From WLMZ01 sp031410915 (GTDB taxonomy: Bacteria > Actinomycetota > Acidimicrobiia > Acidimicrobiales > Ilumatobacteraceae): a stretch of DNA of 64,000 bases. The translations under genes were made by a program, and so were the position numbers. Every line of letters starts with the position of its first letter. The stretch's first letter is position 1. Of this stretch, positions 57,530 to 64,000 are shown one piece after another. The notes beneath the pieces were generated by a model. It was not told the DNA's origin, made no database searches, and saw only the letters and a list, made by a program, of their open reading frames with translations. Location: the NCBI GenBank assembly GCA_031410915.1, contig JANNZY010000158.1, positions 62,001 through 126,000 of the forward strand, in the 5' to 3' direction.

Positions 57530-59043
57530 TGACCTCTCCGAGAGCCTTCGAGCTGTAGGTGCTCGATCCGTTCTGTGGCGATGTGCTCGCCGGCGAGCTG
57601 CGCAGTGATGCGACCGTTGGCCATCACCAGCACGCGATGGCACAGCCGCACCAATTCGTCCGTGTCGGTGGACGCCACCATCGTCGCCATGCCCGATGCT
57701 GCGGCGTCGTCGACGAGGCGGTGGATCTGGTCCTTCGCGCCGATGTCGATGCCTTGCGTCGGCTCGTCGAGCAGCAACAGCTTCGGCGACAGGCGGAGCG
57801 CCTTGCCGAACATGACCTTTTGTTGATTGCCACCACTCAGCGAGCCGATCGCAGTCTCTGTCGAAGCGGTCTTGATCGCGAGCCGGTCGATCCATTCTTT
57901 CGTTTCACCGACCTCGGAGCGTCGCCGCAGCCGGCCGCGCACGACATGGCGTTCGAGGTCTGTGATCGACAGGTTCTCGCGCACGTTCATCGTGCCGACC
58001 GTGCCGCGCAGTGCTCGCTCGGCGGGCACGAACGCGACACCCGAGTCACGGGCCTGGCGCGGTTGGTAGTTCGCGATCGCGGTGCCGTCCAGCAGGACCT
58101 CGCCGTCGTCGCGCGGGATCTGCCCGGCGATCAACGCCAACACGTGCTCGCGTCCGGACCCGGTGATGCCGGCCAGGCCGACGATCTCGCCGGCAGCGAC
58201 ATCGAGGTCGACGCCATGCACCGTCCCACCGCGCAGACCACGCACCGAGAGACGCGCTTCGGCACCGACAGTGGCCTCGGACGCCGAACCGGCGTCGACC
58301 GAATGGCCGACGATCAGCTCGACGAGACCGTTGTGATCCAGGTCGCGCACCGGCACCGTTGCGACGAGGTGCGCGTCGCGCAGCACCGTCACGCGGTCCG
58401 CCAGCTCGAACACCTCGTCCAGGTGGTGCGACACGTAGAGGATCGAGACACCGCGTTCCTTCAATCGATGGATGACGCCGAAGAGACGCTGCACGTCGTC
58501 GCCGGGCAGCGTGGCCGTCGGCTCGTCGAGGACGAGCAGACACGCGCCCTGCTCCCATCCGACCAGCGCTCGGGCGATCGCGACCGAGGTGCGCTGCGAC
58601 GGCGGCAGGGAGTCGATGGGTGCCTTGACATCGATGTCGGTCAGGCCGAGACCGGCCAGCGCTTCCTTCGTGCGCCGCACTTCATCGCGCCACTTGATGC
58701 GTCGACCACGGCCGGTGCGATAGCCGGCGGTGAGTGCGATGTTCTCCACCGAACTGATCGACCCGACCAGGCCGAGGTCCTGGTGCACGAACCGGATTCC
58801 GGCCGCGGCCGCTGCATGACCGTCACCCAGCGCGAGCGGCTCGCCGTTGACCCACGCCCGACCGTCGCCCGGATCGGGCTGGTGGTAGCCGGCCAGGATC
58901 TTGATCAGGGTCGACTTGCCGGAGCCGTTCTGGCCGACCAGCGCGTGCACCTCGCCCGCCCCGAGGTCCAATCCGACGTCCACGAGCGCGGCCTGACCAG
59001 GGAACGTTTTCGACAAGTGTTCGATCCGAAGCAGCTCGTTCAA
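57526..59043 (-). CDS. Sugar ABC transporter ATPase with two nucleotide-binding domains (RbsA-like)
   Basis: A 505-residue duplicated ATPase starting at TTG 59043 with GGAGG five bases upstream. The first domain has Walker A GQNGSGKSTLIKILAGYH near residues 37-54 and Walker B LLVLDEPTATLPGDD. The second has a degenerate P-loop (GLAGITGSGREHVLALIAGQ), as usual in RbsA/MglA, with signature SLSGGNQQKVMFGKAL and Walker B LLLLDEPTQGIDIGAK. The permease follows with a four-base overlap. It energises uptake of a small polar compound; the context is catabolic rather than sugar-specific. Confidence 0.93.
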   Translation of the reverse strand: MNELLRIEHLSKTFPGQAALVDVGLDLGAGEVHALVGQNGSGKSTLIKILAGYHQPDPGDGRAWVNGEPLALGDGHAAAAAGIRFVHQDLGLVGSISSVENIALTAGYRTGRGRRIKWRDEVRRTKEALAGLGLTDIDVKAPIDSLPPSQRTSVAIARALVGWEQGACLLVLDEPTATLPGDDVQRLFGVIHRLKERGVSILYVSHHLDEVFELADRVTVLRDAHLVATVPVRDLDHNGLVELIVGHSVDAGSASEATVGAEARLSVRGLRGGTVHGVDLDVAAGEIVGLAGITGSGREHVLALIAGQIPRDDGEVLLDGTAIANYQPRQARDSGVAFVPAERALRGTVGTMNVRENLSITDLERHVVRGRLRRRSEVGETKEWIDRLAIKTASTETAIGSLSGGNQQKVMFGKALRLSPKLLLLDEPTQGIDIGAKDQIHRLVDDAAASGMATMVASTDTDELVRLCHRVLVMANGRITAQLAGEHIATERIEHLQLEGSRRGQ

Positions 59044-59074
59044 GCAATCCTCCCCAGGGGCCCCGACGAAACAC

Positions 59075-59091
59075 TAGCAAACTGGTAGCAA
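59075..59091 (+). promoter_or_regulatory. Direct repeat in the divergent promoter region
   Basis: TAGCAA occurs at 59075-59080 and again at 59086-59091, an 11-base period that places both copies on the same DNA face. It lies in the 113-base gap between the ATPase gene (minus, start 59043) and the binding-protein gene (plus, start 59157), as expected for an activator or repressor site controlling both. Confidence 0.45.
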
Positions 59092-59156
59092 TGTCAATAA
59101 AGTACCCACTCACCCTCCTCGCGAGGACGCGTGGGGGGAACCTGAAGGGGGAATGG

Positions 59157-60350
59157 ATGAGACGGTACCGAAAGCTGTTCGCACTACTCGCGTGTGGAGC
59201 CTTCGTGACGACTGCCTGTGGCAGCGACGACAAGACAGCAAGCACCAACGCGCCGACGACCGCCGCTGGTGCGGGAGACACGAGCGCAGCATCGACACCG
59301 GCCGATGGGTCGCAAGCAGGCGGTGAGGACCCGGGTCTGACCGCAGCGAAGGCCGTGGTCGAGAAGTACCGCGATCCGAACCAGCCGATCGGGGTGACGA
59401 TCCCACTCACCGGCAAGCCGGAGAAGAAGACGATCGCCTGGCTCGAGTGCGAACTGGAGAGCTGCCCCTACATCACGCAGGGCATGAAGGACGCCACCAC
59501 TGCACTCGGTTGGGATCTCAAGGTGATCAGCTCGAAGAGCGCTGACCCCGGCCCCGCCTTCCAGCAGGCGATCGACGAGGGCGTGGACTTCATCGCCAGC
59601 TCGGGCGAGGCACCGGCGCTGTACGAGGCCCAGGCCGCCGCGGCGAAGGAGAAGGGGATCAAGATCCTCAGCTGCTTCGACACGACGCCACCGGACCCGG
59701 AGAACAGCAACATCTACATGCAATGCGGTGATGCTTCGTTCGTCTCCAAGACCGGACCGCTGATGGCGAACTGGGCGATCGTGGACGCGAACGGCGCGGC
59801 CAACGTGCTCGTCGTCAACATTCCGGACTTCGCAGTGCTGGTGACCGAGGTCGAGGCCTACAAGGCCGAGATGTCCAAGAACTGCGCGGCATGCAAGGTA
59901 ACCGACCTGAACGTGACCATCGACGACCTCGTCGGCGGGAAGGTACCCGCGGCCATCGCCTCCAAGCTGCAGGCGGACCCGAGCATCAACTACGTGTTCA
60001 ACTCGTTCGGCTCGCTGCCCGGCGGCGTGACCGCAGCACTCGACTCGGCCGGTCTGCTCGACCAGGTCACCGTCTATGGTCAGGACTTCTCCAAGTTCGA
60101 CCTCGACGAGATCGTGGCCGGCACGATGGGCGCATGGTCAGCTGACCCGAAGGGCTACGCCGGCTGGTTGATGGTCGACGCGGCAGCTCGTCTCAGCCTC
60201 GGCATGACGCTCGACGAGGAGCGAGCATCAGCGGCGCTCCCGACGTACCTCGTCGAGGACGCGACGACGGCCAAGGCGATCAGCGACGCTGGCGGCGACT
60301 GGGCTCCGCCGACGATGGCGGACGACTTCAAGAAGCTGTGGGGCGTCTGA
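59157..60350 (+). CDS. ABC transporter substrate-binding lipoprotein (Peripla_BP_4 type)
   Basis: A 397-residue lipoprotein from ATG 59157. The signal ends in FVTTAC (lipid Cys at about 21), followed by CGSDDK and an Ala/Thr linker. The mature part has the ribose/xylose-binding layout: TIPLTGKPEKKTIAWLECEL, GMKDATTALGWDLKVISSKS, FQQAIDEGVDFIASSGEAPA, INYVFNSFGSLPGGVTAALD. An unusual Cys cluster (WLECELESCP, SKNCAACKV) may form disulfides. AAGGGGG precedes the start. It is divergent from its ATPase and permease genes. Confidence 0.9.
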   Translation: MRRYRKLFALLACGAFVTTACGSDDKTASTNAPTTAAGAGDTSAASTPADGSQAGGEDPGLTAAKAVVEKYRDPNQPIGVTIPLTGKPEKKTIAWLECELESCPYITQGMKDATTALGWDLKVISSKSADPGPAFQQAIDEGVDFIASSGEAPALYEAQAAAAKEKGIKILSCFDTTPPDPENSNIYMQCGDASFVSKTGPLMANWAIVDANGAANVLVVNIPDFAVLVTEVEAYKAEMSKNCAACKVTDLNVTIDDLVGGKVPAAIASKLQADPSINYVFNSFGSLPGGVTAALDSAGLLDQVTVYGQDFSKFDLDEIVAGTMGAWSADPKGYAGWLMVDAAARLSLGMTLDEERASAALPTYLVEDATTAKAISDAGGDWAPPTMADDFKKLWGV

Positions 60351-60379
60351 CGCTCTGAGCCGAAACTGGTTCGAATCGT

Positions 60380-60406
60380 CCGGTCGGTGCACCTCGCACC
60401 GGCCGG
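60380..60406. terminator. Bidirectional terminator hairpin
   Basis: Eleven-base-pair stem with one G-U wobble (CCGGTCGGTGC pairing with GCACCGGCCGG) and a five-base loop, 30 bases after the binding-protein stop and 27 bases before the end of the convergent TetR gene. Confidence 0.65.
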
Positions 60407-60432
60407 GCGACCGGACTTTGTTGAGGGTGCCT

Positions 60433-61101
60433 TCAGTCGATGGCGACGAGGCGATGCGACAGCTGGCGCACCGCGGCACGCAACTTCGCGCCGGACTCCC
60501 GGCTCAATGGCCCGTCGCCGAGGCGCATCGTGTGCACCGAGATGAGCAGGTCGACCAGGGTCCTGACCGACAGCGTGGCGATGGCCTTGCGCGCCGCCGG
60601 CGGGCGGGTGCGGGTGCCCGGCTGTCCGATGTATCCGAACGCGCGATCTGCGTGCAGGTCCTCGAACTCTTGGCGCAACGTGGTGATCTGGCGCGTCGCA
60701 CCGGGTAGCTGCAGGTAGAACAACGTCGCCTCGTCGGGATGGGTGTCGATCCATTCCCACACCGCGTCGATCACCGCGTCGAGCGACAACTCGTCGCCCG
60801 GCGCGTCGTCGGCGCGGGCCTCGGCAACGACCGCGCTGATCGAGCTGAAGACCTGATGCACCGCGGCGCTGAAGAGCTCCTCCTTACCGGAGAAGTGGTA
60901 GTACACCGCGGTCACGACGACGTCGGCTTCCTCGGCGACGTCAGCGATGCTGGAGTCCACGAAACCCTTGCGGGAGAACATCCGAATGGCCGCGTCGACG
61001 ATGTCGTTGCGCCGCGAGGGTCGATGCGCCGGCTGGGCGGGGATGATCGGGCGACTCACGGCGCTGGGTACTGTAGGCGAATCGACGCCGCCGCTGCTCA
61101 T
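60433..61101 (-). CDS. TetR-family regulator (minus-strand member of a divergent pair)
   Basis: A 222-residue regulator if it starts at ATG 61101; GTG 61059 is the more conservative start. The helix-turn-helix is DIVDAAIRMFSRKGFVDSSI followed by EEADVVVTAVYYHFSGKEELF. The C-terminal domain (LDAVIDAVWEWIDTHPDEAT onward) is helical. The stretch PAHRPSRR before the HTH also occurs in the divergent regulator, so the two are related copies. It probably controls the transporter or the downstream catabolic genes. Confidence 0.85.
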   Translation of the reverse strand: MSSGGVDSPTVPSAVSRPIIPAQPAHRPSRRNDIVDAAIRMFSRKGFVDSSIADVAEEADVVVTAVYYHFSGKEELFSAAVHQVFSSISAVVAEARADDAPGDELSLDAVIDAVWEWIDTHPDEATLFYLQLPGATRQITTLRQEFEDLHADRAFGYIGQPGTRTRPPAARKAIATLSVRTLVDLLISVHTMRLGDGPLSRESGAKLRAAVRQLSHRLVAID

Positions 61102-61677
61102 CGACGCCCTGCGCACCGACCCTCCCGGCGCAGTCACATCGTCGAAGGGGCGATGGGTCTCTTCGCGACCGCGCCCGTCGACGAGGTGACGGTGCAGGAC
61201 ATCGCCAGTGCCGTCGACATGACGCCCGCAGCGGTCTACTACCACTTCGCCTCGAAGGAGCAGATCCTGATCGAAGGCATGCAGCACTTCCGCGACCAGT
61301 TGCTGCGCCAGCTGCGGGCGGCCGACCCGGCGGCCGGCATCGGTCACCTGCTGCATCACCTCATCGTGTGGACGGCGCGCCATCGCGTCGCGGCCTCGGT
61401 CTACATGGTCAGCTCGATCGGACTCAACCAGATGGTCGAAGCCCTGCGTCGCGACGCACGCGTCGAGATGATCGACGTGCTCGTCGGCTTCGTCCGCGAA
61501 GTGCGCGGCCGGATCAGCACGGCCGAGGCTGGAGTGATCGCCGTCGCGCTCGTCTCTCTTGTCGAGACCTCACTCGCATCGATGCTGAACCAGGACGCGT
61601 CCTATCGCGGCCTCGGCGCGCGCCGGTTCAATCGCGAGGTGGCTGCGATCGGAGCGCGCATCGCCGGCACGACCTGA
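61024..61677 (+). CDS. TetR-family regulator (plus-strand member of the divergent pair), start uncertain
   Basis: The helix-turn-helix is SHIVEGAMGLFATAPVDEVT followed by DIASAVDMTPAAVYYHFASK, and the ligand domain includes HLLHHLIVWTARHRVAASVY. The only in-frame ATG that keeps the first HTH helix is 61024, giving 217 residues but overlapping the divergent TetR gene by 36-78 bases. The next ATG, 61153, has AAGGGG in front but would delete helix 1. The short segment PAHRPSRR is shared with the neighbour. A start-region sequence error is possible. It is 6 bases upstream of the convergent MDR gene. Confidence 0.75.
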   Translation: MRRLGGDDRATHGAGYCRRIDAAAAHRRPAHRPSRRSHIVEGAMGLFATAPVDEVTVQDIASAVDMTPAAVYYHFASKEQILIEGMQHFRDQLLRQLRAADPAAGIGHLLHHLIVWTARHRVAASVYMVSSIGLNQMVEALRRDARVEMIDVLVGFVREVRGRISTAEAGVIAVALVSLVETSLASMLNQDASYRGLGARRFNREVAAIGARIAGTT

Positions 61678-61683
61678 CCGTCC

Positions 61684-62718
61684 TCAGACCGGGCGGCCCG
61701 TGTCCAGGCGCACGAGCGCCTTGCCGACGTTGCCACCCTTGAGCATCGCCAGGAACGCGTCCACCGCGTGGTCGATGCCATCGGTGACAGTCTGCAGCGG
61801 CTCGATCTCGCCAGTGCGCAACCACGCGGACACCGTGCGCTCGAACTCGGGCCGCATGTCCTCGTGATCACGGACGATGAAGCCGCGGACCGTCACCCGC
61901 CGCAGAACGGCCTCGATGAGGTGGTTGATGTCGTGGCCACGACCCTCGGGCGAGAACTGGCTGATCATCCCGCACAGCGCGATCCGCCCGTTGATGCGCA
62001 TGTGATGCAGCGCAGCGACGAGCTGCGGTCCACCGACGTTGTCGAAGTAGACGTCGATGCCGTCCGGGAACAGGCGTTCCACCGCAACCCGAGGGTCCTC
62101 GGCGCGGTAGTCGAACGCGTCGTCGTAGCCGAGCTCGTCGACGAGCTGGGCAACCTTTGCCGCGCCACCGGCGCTGCCGACGACACGCGCCGCTCCGAGC
62201 AGCTTCGCCATCCGGCCGGCGGCCGAGCCGACGGCACCGGCGGCAGCGGAGATGAACACCGTGTCACCGGCGTGCAGCTCGCCGATCCGCTGCAGGCCGA
62301 CCCAGGCGGTGAAGCCGGTCTGGCCGAGCACCCCGAGCCACGCCCCCGCCGGCGCGGCGTCGGCATCGACGATCGCCACCGTTGCCGCGTCCACCACCGC
62401 GTGTTCGCGCCACCCGAGGCGATGGCGCACGATCGCGCCGACGGGGACGTCCGCGGACTGCGATACGACGACCTCGCCGACCGCCGAACCGTCGAGCGGC
62501 TGCCCGATCTCGAAGTTCGTCGTGTACTGCTTCTCACCGACCTCCAGCCGGCCGCGCATCGAGGGGTCGACGCTCATCACGATGTTGCGCACGAGCAGCT
62601 GCCCGGCGCCGACGGACGGGATGTCCCGTTCCTCGACGGCGAAGTCGCCCGGTGCCGGATCGCCGCCGGCCACTGGCCTTCGAATCAGTGTGACGAGTCG
62701 AGTCCGAGTGGGCATCAT
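61684..62718 (-). CDS. NADP-dependent MDR reductase (prostaglandin/leukotriene reductase-like)
   Basis: A 344-residue medium-chain reductase without zinc ligands. NIVMSVDPSMRGRLEVGEKQ, LGVLGQTGFTAWVGLQRIGE and FISAAAGAVGSAAGRMAKLL are typical of the CurA/PTGR branch, which reduces alpha,beta-unsaturated ketones with NADPH. FDNVGGPQLVAALHHM and GMISQF complete the family pattern. Two adjacent Met codons (62718, 62715) are possible starts. It is divergent from the Rieske oxygenase gene, with CTGTACAG in between. Confidence 0.9.
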   Translation of the reverse strand: MMPTRTRLVTLIRRPVAGGDPAPGDFAVEERDIPSVGAGQLLVRNIVMSVDPSMRGRLEVGEKQYTTNFEIGQPLDGSAVGEVVVSQSADVPVGAIVRHRLGWREHAVVDAATVAIVDADAAPAGAWLGVLGQTGFTAWVGLQRIGELHAGDTVFISAAAGAVGSAAGRMAKLLGAARVVGSAGGAAKVAQLVDELGYDDAFDYRAEDPRVAVERLFPDGIDVYFDNVGGPQLVAALHHMRINGRIALCGMISQFSPEGRGHDINHLIEAVLRRVTVRGFIVRDHEDMRPEFERTVSAWLRTGEIEPLQTVTDGIDHAVDAFLAMLKGGNVGKALVRLDTGRPV

Positions 62719-62739
62719 GGCCTCAGCCTGCCATACTTT

Positions 62740-62747
62740 CTGTACAG
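62740..62747. promoter_or_regulatory. Palindrome in the divergent MDR/Rieske promoter region
   Basis: CTGTACAG is self-complementary and sits in the 51-base gap between the divergent starts at 62718 and 62770. Its CTGTA half resembles the site at 55758 and a TACTGTA at 61069-61075, hinting at a shared TetR-controlled regulon. Confidence 0.4.
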
Positions 62748-62769
62748 TCGATACAAGAAGGTGAACGAG

Positions 62770-64000
62770 ATGGACGACAACGCTGCACGCGGCGCGAGGC
62801 GGTCACCGGGCATCAGCTACCAGGCACTGCTGGACACTGACACCCACCCGGTTCCCGACGTTTTGCGTCTGCAGTCTCCCCAGTACCTCGGCAGCGCGGA
62901 TGTCGCCGCGTCGCGCTACACGTCGAAGGAGTGGCACGACCGCGAGGTCGAAGGCCTCTGGAAGCGGGTGTGGCAGTTGGCCTGTCGCGAGGAGCAACTC
63001 CCGCACGTCGGCAGCCACATCATCTACGAGATCGCGCACCTGTCGTACATCGTCGTTCGCGCCGACGAGAACACGATCAAGGCCTACCCCAACGCGTGCC
63101 TGCATCGCGGCCGGCAGTTGAAGGACCACGGCGGGCGTTGCTCGGAGTTTCGCTGCCCGTTCCACGGGTTCACCTGGGCGCTCGACGGCGCGCTCGCATC
63201 GATCCCGTCGCGGTGGGACTTCGACCACATCGACGACGGCGACTTCTCGCTGCCCGAGATCAAGGTCGGCACGTGGGCCGGGTTCGTGTTCGTCAACCCG
63301 GACGTCGACGCTGGTCCGCTGGACGAGTTCCTGGGCGAGCTGCCCGCGCAGATGGCGCGATGGGATCTCGGCAACCGCTACATCCAGGGGCACGTGCAGA
63401 AGACGATCCGCGCCAACTGGAAGATCGCCCAGGAAGCATTCTGTGAGTCCTATCACGCACCGACCACCCACCCGCAGACCGCGCCGTACCTGGGCGACGA
63501 GAACAGTCAGGTCGACATCTGGCCGACGTTCTCCCGCGTGATCACACCAGGCGGAACGCCCAGCCCGCTGCTCACGTGGGAGCCGACCGAGGAAGAGATC
63601 CTGCGCTACATGCTGGACATCCGCGACGACGAGGAGAACTACATCACCATCGCCGACGGCAAGACCGCTCGCGAGGTGTCGGCTTCCGCCGCCCGCGAAC
63701 GTTGGCGGCCAGTGGTCGGCGACGCAGTCGACGACTGGTGTGATTCCGAGTTCCTCGACAACATCGACTACACCCTGTTCCCGAACATGCATCCGTGGGG
63801 CGCGTACAACCGCATCGTGTACCGGTTCCGCCCGAACGGCGACAACCAGCGCGAGTCGCTGATGGACGTGTACCTGCTCGCACCGTTCAGCGGTGAGCGC
63901 CCGCCGGCGGCTCCCACCACGTACCTCGGAGCCGACGACGAATGGATCGAGGCTCCCGAGCTGGGCCTGTTGGCGAAGGTCTTCTCGCAGGACAGCTTCA
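62770..64000 (+). CDS. Rieske non-heme iron oxygenase alpha subunit (runs off right edge)
   Basis: At least 410 residues are present with no stop before 64000. The Rieske [2Fe-2S] ligands are in CLHRGRQL near residue 115 and CPFHGFTW near 134 (C-x-H and C-x2-H). The catalytic domain begins with ANWKIAQEAFCESYHAPTTH, which holds the two iron His. ATG 62770 follows AGAAGG (GTG 62761 is in frame). Such enzymes hydroxylate aromatic rings or steroids and need a reductase, which should lie to the right. It is divergent from the MDR reductase. Because it is open at the edge, the C-terminus is unknown. Confidence 0.92.
   Translation, partial: MDDNAARGARRSPGISYQALLDTDTHPVPDVLRLQSPQYLGSADVAASRYTSKEWHDREVEGLWKRVWQLACREEQLPHVGSHIIYEIAHLSYIVVRADENTIKAYPNACLHRGRQLKDHGGRCSEFRCPFHGFTWALDGALASIPSRWDFDHIDDGDFSLPEIKVGTWAGFVFVNPDVDAGPLDEFLGELPAQMARWDLGNRYIQGHVQKTIRANWKIAQEAFCESYHAPTTHPQTAPYLGDENSQVDIWPTFSRVITPGGTPSPLLTWEPTEEEILRYMLDIRDDEENYITIADGKTAREVSASAARERWRPVVGDAVDDWCDSEFLDNIDYTLFPNMHPWGAYNRIVYRFRPNGDNQRESLMDVYLLAPFSGERPPAAPTTYLGADDEWIEAPELGLLAKVFSQDSF

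Noticed and set aside
60366..60385. tRNA T-arm-like GGTTCGAATC
   Set aside because: The flanking bases do not form the five-pair T stem, and no acceptor or anticodon stem is found around it.

Overview
The window is high-GC, densely coded DNA with many GTG/TTG starts, ATGA and GTGA gene overlaps, F420-type chemistry, heterodimeric CrtYc/CrtYd lycopene cyclase and lipoproteins that begin CGSDDK after the lipobox. Together these suggest a chromosomal segment of an actinobacterium, most likely an Acidimicrobiia (Ilumatobacter-like) strain; the lineage is an inference from gene style, not a measured placement. I see no rRNA, tRNA, CRISPR array, insertion sequence, prophage or replication origin.

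Layout. Positions 1-12000 hold signalling and export genes: NarL-type response regulators, two large LuxR-family ATPase regulators (MalT/LAL type), a four-gene ABC-2 export operon behind a perfect 18-bp palindrome, an MFS pump and a lipoprotein hydrolase. At 11953-14114 a carotenoid-oxygenase homologue that has lost most of its iron ligands is translationally coupled to a quinone-oxidoreductase-like enzyme. At 14158-19136 lies a complete urea ABC transporter operon (urtABCDE) preceded by a GlnR-type nitrogen-control site.

Positions 19977-35690 are dominated by lipid/acyl-CoA genes: an ACAD10/11-like acyl-CoA dehydrogenase with a FadR-type regulator, an acyl-CoA ligase, a branched-chain-amino-acid-type ABC transporter whose two permeases and one ATPase are fused into one 924-residue protein, and downstream a DUF3556-like membrane protein, a PYROXD2/phytoene-dehydrogenase-like flavoprotein, a 39-residue membrane protein, a second acyl-CoA dehydrogenase and its divergent TetR regulator. 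At 35713-42866 are a two-component system, an NDP-sugar epimerase, two glycosyltransferases, an MgtC-like protein and a methyltransferase.

Positions 43099-46140 carry a tightly overlapping cassette of glycosyltransferase, PIG-L deacetylase, NodS-like methyltransferase and a shortened acyl-CoA-dehydrogenase-like protein. It looks like a small biosynthetic system of unknown product and is my main candidate for an undescribed one. It runs directly into a carotenoid cluster (crtYc, crtYd, crtZ on +; crtI, crtB, CrtQ-like glycosyltransferase, CrtO-like acyltransferase on -). This gene set predicts a cyclic C40 xanthophyll finished as a glycosyl fatty-acyl ester.

Positions 52045-64000 look like a catabolic region for a hydrophobic or aromatic carbon source: an LLM oxidoreductase, an SDR, a split MaoC hydratase, an APH/EcKL-like kinase divergent from a HAD phosphatase, a complete monosaccharide-type ABC transporter, two divergent TetR regulators whose 5' ends overlap, an MDR reductase and, running off the right edge, a Rieske oxygenase alpha subunit.
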